Shown here: positions 1 through 10,285 of the stretch, piece after piece
Layout: every line of letters starts with the position of its first letter
Position numbering within the stretch: the first letter of the stretch is position 1
Origin: Eretmocerus hayati
Lineage: Eukaryota > Arthropoda > Insecta > Hymenoptera > Aphelinidae
Direction: 5' to 3'
Assembly (NCBI GenBank): GCA_029851415.1
Contig: CM056741.1
Span: 150,214,522-150,278,521 of the forward strand
DNA: 64,000 nucleotides
The notes under the pieces: model-generated
The model's input: the letters and a program-made list of their open reading frames with translations, nothing else
Database searches by the model: none
What the model was told of the DNA's origin: nothing
Made by a program: the position numbers and the translations under genes

Positions 1-829
1 TATCGAGAATTCAGAACGTGGAGATCAGATTCATACACTGAGAAAACTTTCTTCTCTCCTAGCTCTCATACTAATTGATAAATATGAGTATATGATCCTC
101 CAGAGAATGTGAAATGCAAGCCATATCAGTTCGGTTCCGGTGTCAAGAGATTTTGGAATGATTTAGAATTGACATAAACCAGGGAAAGAAAGTCGCATGA
201 CTTGATCGAGTTTCACCTGTGTTGTATTTTTGGTTACCTCAAGGAGTCTTCATGATTAAAAAAAAAATAAATATATTCTTTTGAATCATGAAGACTGTTT
301 TGTGTTGTCTCATGTTTTGTGTGCAAGTCAAAGACCCGATGGAATAGTTCGTTTCGGTAAGGGGGCGTAAAGACTTTTTCATTCGTTCAAGTGATGGGCA
401 TCATCATGAGAATTTCTTACTCCCAGGTATCGAACTATATTTTCATATGCCTTGCGCAAAGTACTCTTCGACGCACAGAGTATCAAAATGCATGTTTCGA
501 TGTTTGTTTTCAAATGTAACTATTATCTTGAATCAGAAAGACGTCATTTATGGAATACTACCCGATTGAATTATTCGAGATACGTGATTGGCGAAACTTC
601 CGTTATTCAATTTCGACAATAAATTTGCCTATTGATTTATTGACTTACTTGAGGATTTCGTTTATACAGATCAATTCTAAAGCCGTCTATGAATTATTAT
701 TTCATACACTTTCTCTCAAATCTTCAACATATCTAATTGGCCTTGTGTTATAATAATTAAACGTCCAGCCAAAGTTTATTCGTTTGCCTCCCCGCGTATC
801 GGTTTGCCTACGTGAATGGGTTGGGGTAT
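1..829. other. intergenic, nothing recognised
   Basis: This is AT-rich sequence without a convincing exon, RNA gene or repeat. The short open frames have no recognisable domain or codon signal. I see nothing specific here. Confidence 0.5.
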
Positions 830-869
830 GATGGGTACTCTGTGAAAAATTTCTGTGTGGAAACACAGC

Positions 870-1255
870 ACGCACTGTGAAAACCCAGGTGCCGTACTGG
901 ATCGGATTTTTATCCAGGCACGAACACTGGGATTCCACAAGACTGCGTTGTGAGAACACAGTTCTACTCGCGCTCGGGTTGTTTACAATCTTGTATCGTA
1001 GTTCAAAATGGTACTACTCGGAAATATACTCCATCTTGCACCATTTTCCTGAGTGATGATCTTTAGAATATAAGTTGGAAGGATTCCTAATAATGTTGGC
1101 GCATCCAAGAGTATCTAGCAGCTCAGATTTGCGGAAGCAAGTGCAAACAACCCAAATGTTACCCTGACCACGCAGCGTTGTGATTTTCCAAAGCCGCGTT
1201 AAGAAATCCCAGTGTCCGAGATTGGATAAAAATCCGACCAGCACGGATCAGAGTT
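870..1255. repeat. diverged foldback (inverted repeat) element
   Basis: Sequence around 876-945 reappears in inverted orientation around 1196-1253. Both arms contain a block reading CGGATTTTTATCCA followed by an ACACTGGGATT block, in the same order. The spacer between the arms (about 950-1195) shows nothing coding. The ends are too diverged to define a target-site duplication, so this is an old foldback/MITE-like relic by structure only. Confidence 0.5.
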
Positions 1256-1340
1256 TTCACACGGGAACCTTCTACACTCTACAGTGTAGCCGAATGAGTC
1301 ATGAATGGGCCGATGGGTTTGTGAGTGGGCGGGTAGGTGT

Positions 1341-1889
1341 TCAGGTGGACACATAGCCTGGTTCGGTTTGGAATGGTCTGGAACGGTCTGGTACGACTAG
1401 GAACAGTCTGAAATCACCTGTGGTCTGGAATGGTCTGGTACGACTTGGGACGTTCAGGTATGGTCTGATACGGTGTGGTACGGTTTGAGACGATCTGGGA
1501 TGAGCTAGTATCGTCTGGTCCGATCTATGACGTCCTGGTACGTTCTGGGCCGGGCTGATACGATCTGGGATAGTTTGTGACGTTCTGGTACGGTCTGGGG
1601 TGGTCTCATACGGTCTGTAATGGTGTGGGACGTTTTGGTACGTCACACTAGAGGAACAACCCCAAAATTTTTTCTCAAAACTCAATAAGCGGTTGCCATT
1701 ACCAAAGCTCGTTGAGTTTTAGGAAAACATTTTGGGGTTATTTTTATCGTGCGTCTTGGATGGTCCGCTACGGTCTGGAATCGTCTGTGGTCTGGAATGA
1801 TCTGTAACGGTTAGGAACGGCCTGACCTGGTCTGTAATGATCTGGAACGGTTTGGGAAGGTCTGGAATGGGCCCGGCTAGGCTAGCTAA
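1341..1889. repeat. 10-bp-period GGTCTGG minisatellite, interrupted
   Basis: A degenerate tandem repeat with roughly 10-bp period built on GGTCTGGWAC/GGTCTGGAAY runs from about 1360 to 1650 and resumes from about 1762 to 1880. Because 30 bp is three units, the minus strand gives a spurious 114-residue open frame with a ten-residue Pro/Arg/Thr-rich period. I treat that frame as a repeat artefact. The array is split by a short snapback sequence at 1658-1739. Confidence 0.8.
1658..1739. repeat. 82-bp snapback inside the minisatellite
   Basis: The arms at 1658-1685 and 1712-1739 are inverted copies that differ at only a few positions, beginning AACCCCAAAAT and ending CTCAA next to a 26-bp loop. 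The decamer array stops just before it and resumes just after it, so it looks like a tiny MITE or recombination-derived hairpin inserted into the array. No target-site duplication is clear because the flanks are themselves repetitive. Confidence 0.65.
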
Positions 1890-2705
1890 AATATGATACG
1901 TGGCCGAGTGGGTTATGGGTGGAGTGCGGGAGAATCGGTAGCTAGGTAGGTTGGTAGTCGGTCGGGTAGGTAGACAGGTTGAAAAGTGGGCGACTAAACG
2001 GGATGGTGGTAGGTTATAACTGTTACCGGCACTAGTTTAACAGAATATCATCTTCACGAACTTCATGAGAAATGTTATCGTAATACCATCAATTGATCGT
2101 CGCCTATCATTTTACGAATATCATTTTTGAGCTATTAAAGCATTTCAGGGGCTCCTGATTCATCAAGAATATTCACATACCAAACGAGTGGTTGCGAGAG
2201 AGGGAATTGCGTGGGTAGAAAAATAAGGGTCCGCTAGAAAATTTTTTGGGTGGTGAACATATTTATGTTTCACGCTTTGAAGGAGAGTTTTGGTAATTCT
2301 CAGACAGCTGGTGCTTATGTTTCCGGTTTGTTAGGAATACAGTAAATGCAAACAGAGTGTTACGTTAGTTAGTCTGCAACTTCATTTTACGTGAGAGACT
2401 ATGAAACTGTTATGAATTGTTGCTATTAGTTGTACCATTCAATCACGTTGAGGATTCCAAATCACATCTGCCATACGATACAATCAATGTAAGTATTTTG
2501 GTGGCTCCGTTTGATAGATCCGCTAACTAATAGATATCGGATGCTTATTTGCAAAGCAAGAGTAAAATTCAGGATGATCAATTTTCGAAAAAATTCCTAT
2601 AATCGCCACTGATCTTTCAATAAGAGAGATCCAGGTGGACGATGTAGCATGATTTGAATTCAGAATCCTAACTGAAATTCAATAACATCTCACTAGTAGA
2701 GCTTC
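1890..2705. other. intergenic with a GGTA-rich stretch
   Basis: About 1925-1985 is enriched in GGTAGG/GGTTGG words (a degraded simple repeat). The rest is ordinary AT-rich sequence with no supportable gene. Confidence 0.5.
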
Positions 2706-2845
2706 CGAGATCGAGATGAGATGAGATTTGACGTCATCTCGATCTCAGCCCGTTTGAAATCTGGACATTTCAAGATTTGTCTCACGTCGGCTGAGATTTT
2801 CGGAACCAAATCTCATCTCGTCTCATCGAGATCGAGATGTTTCAC
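2706..2845. repeat. GAGATC/GATGAGAT-rich inverted repeat
   Basis: The left block near 2707-2730 (GAGATCGAGATGAGATGAG) recurs inverted near 2811-2840, and a shorter inverted copy lies near 2733-2745. The motif is partly simple sequence, so the inverted structure could be a MITE relic or chance pairing of GAGAT-type repeats. Confidence 0.5.
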
Positions 2846-3857
2846 CGAGATTTCAAAAAAATGAGTCACTACCATTGTATACCTCCTACGTCTACTGAAC
2901 AAAACACAGACCAGGACTTACATTATTCAATCATAACGAACCCAATCGGTCAAAATGCAACCCGTTACTACATCAACAAACGAGCCAAGGCCAGTCTGTG
3001 CGAAAGTTAAAAACAGAGCTCTAGCTTAATCTCTGTCGTGCTAAATTTGCGTCTTCAAGATATCATCGGATTGCATAAGAGTCGCAAAGATCGCAGAATG
3101 AGAAAAAGAGAGCCAATGCCAAATATCCAGTCAAGATCGCAGATGTCGACCCTGAGGCGTGTGCTCGTAACACTTCTGTGGGCTAATATAACGCGTTTGC
3201 AAGCCAACCGACATGATACTCCGTTATGTAAATAAATTGAATGCTGCTGTTGCTGTTGCTCGCTCGAGTGCCGAAAAAAGAGGCCCTGGCATTGACACTG
3301 ACTCTTTAGCGATGGCAATGACTTTGACCCTGAAATTTACTCTGTGTAGAGCTTTTCGGCGGCGGTGCCGTTCACAAAATTCGTCGCGATCGTGTGCCAG
3401 AAAATACATATATACACATCTACAATGAAAGAGGGAGATATGAAATTCTTGAAGAGGGAAGGAGAGAGCTTTCGCGGTTACGTATTGGCTGTGTAAGTGT
3501 TACATGTGCACTTTCTTGCTCGCCAGGAGAAATGTATTAAGTGAGTATAGAGGGAGGAGGTGGAAGAGGAAGAGGGAGCAGATGCATTTCAAGAGTAGAC
3601 AAAGAGGGGAACGTCAGTATGTATATAATGTATATAATTGTATCGCACGTGAAAGTTGCGGTTTGTCTATGGAGTGCATATTGCTGATGTGAGCGGAACC
3701 GGTATTATTAGGCCATGGCAGGCAGCTTTTATGCACGCCATACGATGACGGAGCGTCTCAAATTGCAATTCTAGCCGAGGAGAAATTTCACATTGAACTT
3801 CATACCCCACTGCGCTTGCATTAACTCAGAACTTTTCTATACATAATGTGGCTGGGG
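2846..3857. other. intergenic, CpG-containing patch
   Basis: No gene is recognised. The 3230-3700 part has more CpG and GA-rich words than its surroundings and contains the motif CGTGAAAGTTG at 3648-3658, shared with three other sites in the window. It could be regulatory sequence, but no target gene is visible. Confidence 0.35.
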
Positions 3858-3910
3858 GCAATCGAGAGAGAGAGAGAGGGAGAGAGAGAGAGATAGATAG
3901 ATAGATAGAC
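3858..3910. repeat. (GA)n followed by (GATA)n microsatellite
   Basis: A GA tract with one GGG interruption passes into about five GATA units that abut the 3' end of the minus-strand LINE fragment at about 3911. Read on the minus strand, the element ends AAATAAAGGAC and then TATC repeats, so the GATA tract is best read as the element's microsatellite-like 3' tail, with the GA tract as flank or tail decay. Confidence 0.7.
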
Positions 3911-4580
3911 GTCCTTTATTTGCCCGGAGGCAAAAATCAAATATCACATGTGGGATACATATGTCGTATAAATAGAAATTATCAATTAATATAAATAAAT
4001 CTTTTGGTCAAGGACAGGTAGGTTATCACAAGTTGTGACTAGTCAAGATTGCAGCAACAAAGGCTGCTTAAAAAACATTTAATGAATAGGACGAAGGCTC
4101 AACAAAATATCGCAGTTATCTTCTAATCAGTCATGTAACAGGTTGTGAGTATAATCACAGTCCATATAAAAAGAGAAGAGCCCAATGACCCTCAAAGATT
4201 GAAGTAATGCTTCTTGTCCACATCAATTATCTAGGGAGGCTGTGAACGAAGGAATTCTTTCAAAGCATCCTTAAAAATCGAAATTTTTGCGATCTGCCGA
4301 AAACCCGAAGGGAGAAAGTTCCAGAAATGAGCACACTGGGCTTGGAAAGATCGTCTCCCGTACTCGAGTCTCATTCTGGGTACTTTGAGTTCCTGCTCTT
4401 GTGCATTCCCACGCCCAGGGCGTGGTGCCTGGTGAACATTGCAGACAGGTAACCAGGTTCCCTCATGTGCATGATCTTATACATGATAATGCCTGCAAAG
4501 TACATTCGCCGCGAATCAGTACGCAACCAATCCAAGCTGTCCCTGAACGGAGTGATGTGCTCGTCTCTCCTAAGATCAAA
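3911..4580 (-). mobile_element. 5'-truncated CR1/L2-like non-LTR retrotransposon
   Basis: Translated on the minus strand, 4575-4231 gives the C-terminal end of a LINE reverse transcriptase. It starts DLRRDEHITPFRDSLDWL and, after one frameshift near 4425, continues RLEYGRRSFQAQCAHFWNFL and SIFKDALKEFL, stopping at TAG (4233-4231). The YGRRSF...FWN.LP...FK..L pattern is typical of the tail of CR1/L2/Daphne-type ORF2. About 320 bp of 3' UTR follows to a (TATC)n tail at 3910. Only the last ~115 codons survive, so this is a dead 5'-truncated copy. The exact clade within the CR1/L2 group is not determined. Confidence 0.75.
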
Positions 4581-4581
4581 A

Positions 4582-4628
<47 letters not shown>
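4582..4628. repeat. (GA)n microsatellite between two opposed LINE fragments
   Basis: An essentially pure GA tract of about 45 bp separates the truncated 5' end of the minus-strand CR1-like fragment from the truncated 5' end of the plus-strand R1-clade copy. Both elements stop exactly at its borders, so it may be the original target or a repair filler. Confidence 0.85.
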
Positions 4629-4630
<2 letters not shown>

Positions 4631-4631
<1 letters not shown>

Positions 4632-5704
4632 CTGACAACGAGGAACTCTTGGGTAGACGCGCGAACGAAGCGCTGGCCCGAGTCTACGAGTGGATGATTA
4701 GCAGGCTTCTGGAGCTCGCTGTCAAGAAGTGCGAAGCAATCGTGGTCACAAGGCGTAGGAAGTTTGACCTACCCCGGTTTCATATCAACGGGCAAGAGAT
4801 TCCACGCAAGACAGAGCTGAAATACCTCGGTGTATGGCTCGATGACAAGTGGTCGTTCAAGAAGCACATCCAGGAAGCCGCCCAGAAGGCGAGCAGGGTC
4901 GGTGCGGCGCTCCAGCGGCTTATGCCGAATATCGGAGGACCCAAGGAAAAGAGGCGCGCACTTCTCAACACCGTCACTACCTCCATCATGCTGTACGGTG
5001 CACCCGTGTGGGGGAAGAGAGTAGAGAAGACCATCATCGAGAAGAGAATGGGGCCTGTCCACCGAAGAGCGGCCCTGAGGAGTATCCGTGCCTACCGCAC
5101 TGTGTCAGGAGATGCGGCTTACGTATTGGCGAGTACTCCGCCCATCCACTTGCTCGTCGCGGAGCGAGTGAGGATCTGGGACCGCCAGAAAGTGATCGGA
5201 GCCGAACGAGTACTCACTCCGACGATGAAGGAGATCATCCGCGACAACGAGGAGGAAACCACCCTTGAGCATTGGCAAACTGAGTGGGATTCGCCATTTG
5301 CGAACGGCAGATGGACGCACCGGCTGATCCGTGACGTAGCCAAGTGGGCGGAACGCACCCACGGAGAGATGGACTACTGGACGACGCAGGCACTGAGCGA
5401 TCATGGTTGCTTCGGTTCCTATCTAACCAGGTTCAAGAAGAGGACGACCCCAGCATGTCAGTCATGCGGGGACGAATGGGATGACGCCGAACATGCCCTG
5501 TTCAAGTGCAGCGACACCCGGAGAGAGCGCGCCGAGCTGGATGAATGGCTGGGTGCTCAACTAACACCCGAGAATCTCGTCCCGTACTTGCTCCGCAACC
5601 AGGAGACATGGGATAGACTCACCGGATACATCAAGCTGGTGATGACCCGCAAAGAGGAGAAAGAGAGGGAAGTAAGGCGCCTCGAAGCAGGCGAATTACA
5701 GTGA
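4631..5704 (+). pseudogene. ORF2 C-terminal fragment of R1-clade LINE (copy 1)
   Basis: An open frame of 358 sense codons begins ADNEELLGRR at 4631 and ends in TGA at 5702-5704. It contains the RT thumb/connector region and the C-terminal CCHC finger (CQSCGDEWDDAEHALFKC, CX2CX8HX4C). It lacks the endonuclease and RT fingers/palm. There is no start codon of its own; it is open because it is a recent 5'-truncated copy of ORF2, not because it is a functional gene. Confidence 0.88.
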
Positions 5705-6023
5705 CTCTGCCGATTGAAACAGAAGAGGCCCAAATTATTCCAGGAGGAATCTGATGCACTGAAGAGGGAAGAAAGAAGAAAGAAGAGAGAAGAAAGAAGA
5801 AAGAGAGGGAACAATGAAGAGTGAAGACAGAAGATGCCGACAAGTGGCCGAAGAGAGAAGATGGAGAAGAGGAACGCTCGCAATCGAGCGCGAGACATGC
5901 CGCTCATCCTGAAGTAATGCTCACGCGGTTCCGGGATGAGATGGTAGATGCAGGTGGATCTCCTTCTTGATTGCCCGATGCCCTAGGTATCGGACATCGA
6001 GGGGAGAGGGATATTACACGGCC

Positions 6024-6045
6024 GGGCCCACCTCTCGGTGGGCCC
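6024..6045 (+). promoter_or_regulatory. perfect 9-bp hairpin in LINE 3' UTR (copy 1)
   Basis: GGGCCCACC (6024-6032), loop TCTC, GGTGGGCCC (6037-6045) form a perfect GC-rich stem-loop about 130 nt before the poly(A). The identical hairpin sits at the same place in copy 2. LINE 3'-UTR stem-loops are known in several clades as RT recognition structures; that role here is inference. Confidence 0.6.
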
Positions 6046-6225
6046 CACCCAAACCCGTGTCCCGCCTGGTATGGCCTGCGTGGGCTATGCGTAGTCCGCG
6101 TAAGCTGAACCAGTCCGGTGTCTGGGGACGGATCCGAGGGATCCTGAGGCAGATTTTGCCCTCTAACCACCTTAAAAAAAAAAAAAAAAAAAAAAAATTG
6201 TCTCGAAGCGGAGAAGACCCTAAAA

Positions 6226-7260
6226 ATGAAGAGGAGTGCGCAGCCCTCTGGGCCAGCCGCGTCGGGAAGCGGCACACAGGGAAGGGGGGCGAATAAACCG
6301 GAATCGCGACAAGGGAAACAGCACGATACGAAGAGGACGCGACGCGGACATCCATCGGGAGCCCTCGAAACACCGCGCTCGACATCGACTCCTAATAGGC
6401 CCAAGCAGGACGGGCCTTGGCAGGAAGTGGTCGCTAAGAGAAATACAAAGAGGGCAAAGAAAAGCGATCGATCAAGTGACACCGCTGGAAAGAAGGCAAA
6501 GATGAAGCCAAGAAGACCGAAATCCGACGCCGTTCTCGTCACGGCAAACCAAGGTGGGTTAAGCTACGCAGATATGCTGCGCAACATAAAGACGGATGAC
6601 CTTAATGAAGAAGTGGGCTCTAAAGTCACGGGCATCCGCAAGACACAGGAAGGACAAATCCTCATTGAACTGAGGAAGGGCACCGACGCTGCAGCCATCA
6701 AAGCGGCTCTGACACCAGTCGTCGGGCAAGAAGGGGCCGTCCACTGCCTCGCAAATAGCATGACCCTCGAGGTTCTCGGAGTCGACTACGATGTCGACAA
6801 AACTAAAGTGCAGAAGGACCTCGCGAAGGCCCTACCAGAAAACGAGGATGGAGCCATAATAGTCAAGAGCCTGCGAAACGGCTCCCGAGGCACCCAAACA
6901 GCGGTTGTGTCCATCCCAGCGAGGCTCGCTCACCGCCTCCTGGACTGGAAAGAACCCAAGGTGGGATGGAGCAGAGTGAGAATCCGCGAGAAGGGAGGCA
7001 TCCCACGCTGCTATAACTGCCTAGAGTATGGCCACAAGGCCTCAGGCTGCAAAAAAGAGAAGGCAGAGGAACGTCAACCGAAACTCTGCTTCCAGTGCGG
7101 TGAACCAGGACACCTCGCCGCTACCTGTAAAGAGAAACCAAAATGCCTCAGCTGCGTGGCTATCGGAACCAGATCTGACCACAGGTCAGGCTCCAGCAAC
7201 TGCACAGCCTACCAAAACGCGAGGGCGACATATAGACGCAGGGGGGGAAGAAATGGCTAA
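6226..7260 (+). CDS. R1-clade LINE ORF1 (Gag-like RNA-binding protein)
   Basis: This 344-aa protein has a basic, Ser/Lys/Arg-rich N-terminal third and three zinc knuckles at the C-terminus: C262-C265-H270-C275 and C288-C291-H296-C301 (both CX2CX4HX4C), then the wider C307-C310-H319-C326 (CX2CX8HX6C) typical of R1-clade ORF1. It would coat element RNA to form the retrotransposition RNP. The stop at 7258-7260 overlaps the ORF2 start in the string ATGGCTAA, so ORF2 is likely made by reinitiation or coupled translation in the -1 frame. The reading frame stays open upstream of the first ATG to the junction with copy 1 poly(A). The protein is also shorter than many R1-clade ORF1s, so the N-terminus may be incomplete. 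Confidence 0.88.
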   Translation: MKRSAQPSGPAASGSGTQGRGANKPESRQGKQHDTKRTRRGHPSGALETPRSTSTPNRPKQDGPWQEVVAKRNTKRAKKSDRSSDTAGKKAKMKPRRPKSDAVLVTANQGGLSYADMLRNIKTDDLNEEVGSKVTGIRKTQEGQILIELRKGTDAAAIKAALTPVVGQEGAVHCLANSMTLEVLGVDYDVDKTKVQKDLAKALPENEDGAIIVKSLRNGSRGTQTAVVSIPARLAHRLLDWKEPKVGWSRVRIREKGGIPRCYNCLEYGHKASGCKKEKAEERQPKLCFQCGEPGHLAATCKEKPKCLSCVAIGTRSDHRSGSSNCTAYQNARATYRRRGGRNG

Positions 7261-10200
7261 CTTCATCCAAGCCAACCTCAGGAGAAGCGGGGACGCTTGT
7301 GACCTCCTACACACTGCCGCCAAAGAAGGGGGTATCGATGTTCTGATCATCTCCGAACCGCCTCGGAAGCGCGAACTTTCCCGTTCCACATTCGATCACT
7401 GGGGGACCGCTGTAATTCAGATCACGAATCCCGCGATCCGCGAGACTGAACCAGCTGTTAGTGGCCGTGGTTATGCTCGAAAGACCATAGGGGGCACAGC
7501 TGTATACAGCTGCTACTACTCGCCGTCGCTCAAGACGCACGAATTTGAAGACGAGCTCCACGACCTAGAAGAGGATGTGAGGCAATGGGGGGGCCCAGCT
7601 ATAATCGCGGGAGATTTCAACTCCAAGGAACCGACTTGGAGCGGGAGGCCGCGCGATAGACGGGGGGTAATACTCGCTGATGCCATGGAGGCATTGGGAT
7701 TAGTGCTCGCGAACGAGACCGGGGTTATCACCTATTACCGGCACGACACTCGGTCCCGGGAGGGAGGTTCATCATCGGTCCTCGACCTGACGTTCATGAG
7801 CCCGTCGCTCATGGGACGTATGACATCGTGGGAAGTTCTGGACACGGAAACACTGAGTGACCATCGACGTATTCGGTTTCGACTTAGGACTGACGGACAG
7901 AGACAGACGACACGCAGACCGCGACCAACGGGGTGGCAGGTACGGAAGCTGGACGAGGGAAAATTCCGGGAATCGATAGAAACAGTCGAAGATCTCCCGA
8001 TGAACTCCGCCTCGGACGAGGCTGTGGCGATGGTAACATCCGCCATCACGAGAGCTTGCGACGCGTCGATGCCTCGCAGGACAACACCATGTTTCTGGAG
8101 GAAACCAGAGTACTGGATCACCGATGAGATCAAGGCTCTACGAAGAACGAGCAACAAAAAAAGGAGGACCGCATGGCGATCAAGGAAGCTGCAACGACCA
8201 TCGCTGGCGGAAGATGACAGAGAGTACAAAGAAGCAAAGAAGGCTCTCGTTCTAGCCATCCGGAGGAGCAAAGAGAAGTGCTGGGGTGAACTGTGCGACA
8301 TGGTTAACGAAGACCCCTGGGGCACGCCATATCGCGTGGTCATGTCAAAGGTCCGACCCCGGAAGGGCAACCCAGCACCGACCGATGCAGCAACATTGCG
8401 CACGATCGTGGAAGACCTCTTCCCAGCAGGAGAACCCAGAGTTACATTCCCTACGGAGAGCGAAGACCCCATCCCGCTCTTCACTATGCAAGAGCTACTC
8501 ATAGCGGCGAAGAGAATGCCGAACGGCAAGGCCCCTGGCCTGGATGGCATCCCAAACGAGGCTCTGAAACTGGTCTTCAAATACAAGCCAGATCTACTCC
8601 TCGACCTCTTCAACATCTGTCTGAGCGCGGGAACTTTCCCGGACAAGTGGAAACGCCAGAAGCTGGTCCTGATACCTAAGGGTCAAGGAGGTCAACGCCC
8701 TCTCAGCATGCTCGACAATATCGGGAAAATGTACGAGAGGATGGTGCTCAACAGGGTGGAAAAAGCCTACGAAGAAGGCGGTGGGCTATCACCAATGCAG
8801 TTCGGGTTTCGGAAGGGACGGAGCACTGTGCACGCGATCGAGGCGGTCCAAGAACGGGTTCAAGCGTCGGTAGGGAACCCATACCAAGGAAGAGGAGGAT
8901 TCTGTGCCATCATTGCGTTGGACATAAAGAACGCATTCAACTGCGCGAGCTGGGAGCGAGTCTATCAATCCCAAGCAGGTAAAGTGCCCCCCTATCTACT
9001 AGCCGTCACGAGTGACTACCTGCGGAACAGGACCCTCGTGTACGACACCGACGAGGGACAAGAGATTCGGGTACTGTCCGCCGGAATCGGACAGGGATCG
9101 GTCTCCGGGCCGTTCAACTGGAACACCCAGTATGACAGCTTACTGTCTATCGAACTGCCAGAAGGAGTGATAATAGTGGCTTTCGCGGACGACGCGGGAC
9201 TCATAGTATGGGCTGACAACGAGGAACTCTTGGGTAGACGCGCGAACGAAGCGCTGGCCCGAGTCCACGAGTGGATGATTAGCAGGCTTCTGGAGCTCGC
9301 TGTCAAGAAGTGCGAAGCAATCGTGGTCACAAGGCGTAGGAAGTTTGACTTACCCCGGTTTTATATCAACGGGCAAGAGATTCCACGGAAGACAGAGCTG
9401 AAATACCTCGGTGTATGGCTCGACGACAAGTGGTCGTTCAAGAAGCACATCCAGGAAGCCGCCCAAAAGGCGAGCAGGGTCGGTGCGGCGCTCCAGCGGC
9501 TTATGCCGAATATCGGAGGACCCAAGGAAAAGAGGCGCGCACTTCTCAACACCGTCACTACCTCCATCATGCTGTACGGTGCACCCGTGTGGGGGAAGAG
9601 AGTAGAGAAGACCATCATCGAGAAGAGAATGGGGCCTGTCCACCGAAGAGCGGCCCTGAGGAGTATCCGTGCCTACCGCACTGTGTCAGGAGATGCGGCT
9701 TACGTATTGGCGAGTACTCCGCCCATCCACTTGCTCGTCGCGGAGCGAGTGAGGATCTGGGACCGCCAAAAAGTGATCGGAGCCGAACGAGTACTCACTC
9801 CGACGATGAAGGAGATCATCCGCGACAACGAGAAGGAAACCACCCTTGAGCATTGGCAAACTGAGTGGGATTCGCCATTTGCAAACGGCAGATGGACGCA
9901 CCGGCTGATCCGTGACGTAGCCAAGTGGGCGGAACGCACCCACGGAGAGATGGACTACTGGACGACGCAGGCACTGAGCGATCATGGTTGCTTCGGTTCC
10001 TATCTAACCAGGTTCAAGAAGAGGAGGACCCCAGTATGTCAGTCATGCGGGGATGAATGGGATGACGTCGAACATGCCCTGTTCAAGTGCAGCGACACCC
10101 GGAGAGAGCGCGCCGAGCTGGATGAATGGCTGGGTGCTCAACTAACACCTGAGAATCTCGTCCCGTACTTGCTCCGCAACCAGGAGACATGGGATAGACT

Positions 10201-10285
10201 CACCGGATACATCAAGCTGGTGATGACCCGCAAAGAGGAGAAAGAGAGGGAAGTAAGGCGCCTCGAAGCAGGCGAATTACAGTGA
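7253..10285 (+). CDS. R1-clade LINE ORF2: APE endonuclease, reverse transcriptase, zinc finger
   Basis: ORF2 is 1010 aa from the ATG at 7253, chosen because MANFIQANL is the usual start of the endonuclease; the frame is open further upstream only as overlap with ORF1. The APE-like endonuclease (about residues 1-210) shows QAN at 6-8, E35 in ISEP, YYSPS at 88-92, D121 and N123 in GDFN, D168 in SVLDLTF, and S192-D193-H194, so all usual catalytic positions are present. RT motifs run from about 420 (GKAPGLDGIPNEALK) through D557 (LDIKNAFN) to the FADD box, D646/D647. The C-terminal finger is C929-C932-H941-C946. No stop or frameshift was seen, so the copy may encode an active enzyme that nicks DNA and primes reverse transcription at the target. 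Confidence 0.92.
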   Translation: MANFIQANLRRSGDACDLLHTAAKEGGIDVLIISEPPRKRELSRSTFDHWGTAVIQITNPAIRETEPAVSGRGYARKTIGGTAVYSCYYSPSLKTHEFEDELHDLEEDVRQWGGPAIIAGDFNSKEPTWSGRPRDRRGVILADAMEALGLVLANETGVITYYRHDTRSREGGSSSVLDLTFMSPSLMGRMTSWEVLDTETLSDHRRIRFRLRTDGQRQTTRRPRPTGWQVRKLDEGKFRESIETVEDLPMNSASDEAVAMVTSAITRACDASMPRRTTPCFWRKPEYWITDEIKALRRTSNKKRRTAWRSRKLQRPSLAEDDREYKEAKKALVLAIRRSKEKCWGELCDMVNEDPWGTPYRVVMSKVRPRKGNPAPTDAATLRTIVEDLFPAGEPRVTFPTESEDPIPLFTMQELLIAAKRMPNGKAPGLDGIPNEALKLVFKYKPDLLLDLFNICLSAGTFPDKWKRQKLVLIPKGQGGQRPLSMLDNIGKMYERMVLNRVEKAYEEGGGLSPMQFGFRKGRSTVHAIEAVQERVQASVGNPYQGRGGFCAIIALDIKNAFNCASWERVYQSQAGKVPPYLLAVTSDYLRNRTLVYDTDEGQEIRVLSAGIGQGSVSGPFNWNTQYDSLLSIELPEGVIIVAFADDAGLIVWADNEELLGRRANEALARVHEWMISRLLELAVKKCEAIVVTRRRKFDLPRFYINGQEIPRKTELKYLGVWLDDKWSFKKHIQEAAQKASRVGAALQRLMPNIGGPKEKRRALLNTVTTSIMLYGAPVWGKRVEKTIIEKRMGPVHRRAALRSIRAYRTVSGDAAYVLASTPPIHLLVAERVRIWDRQKVIGAERVLTPTMKEIIRDNEKETTLEHWQTEWDSPFANGRWTHRLIRDVAKWAERTHGEMDYWTTQALSDHGCFGSYLTRFKKRRTPVCQSCGDEWDDVEHALFKCSDTRRERAELDEWLGAQLTPENLVPYLLRNQETWDRLTGYIKLVMTRKEEKEREVRRLEAGELQ

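Larger units (their letters stand above)
4629..6197 (+). mobile_element. R1-clade LINE, copy 1, 5'-truncated
   Basis: This is collinear with 9210-10776 of the adjacent complete copy: the end of ORF2, the 3' UTR and a 24-A tail (6174-6197). Homology begins at 4629, within the codons just after the RT FADD box, so RT catalytic motifs and everything upstream are missing. Divergence from copy 2 is low: six amino-acid differences in the shared ~358 residues, no coding indels, and a small substitution/indel patch just after the stop. It is a dead-on-arrival product of target-primed reverse transcription. The 5' junction is a GA microsatellite and its poly(A) runs directly into copy 2. Confidence 0.9.

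Noticed and set aside
1341..1685. 114-codon Pro/Arg/Thr-rich repetitive protein on minus
   Set aside because: It is produced by the 10-bp minisatellite and has no start context or domain.
4401..4697. 98-codon plus frame with an (RE)n tract
   Set aside because: It is antisense to the CR1-like RT fragment and continues through the GA microsatellite.
5904..6542. 212-codon minus-strand frame across the LINE junction
   Set aside because: It runs antisense through the copy 1 3' UTR, the poly(A) (as poly-Phe) and ORF1 of copy 2. It is a shadow frame.
7028..7252. Extension of ORF2 to an ATG at 7028
   Set aside because: The extra 75 codons overlap the ORF1 zinc knuckles and lack any domain. The endonuclease begins at the MANFIQANL start at 7253, which overlaps the ORF1 stop as in related elements.
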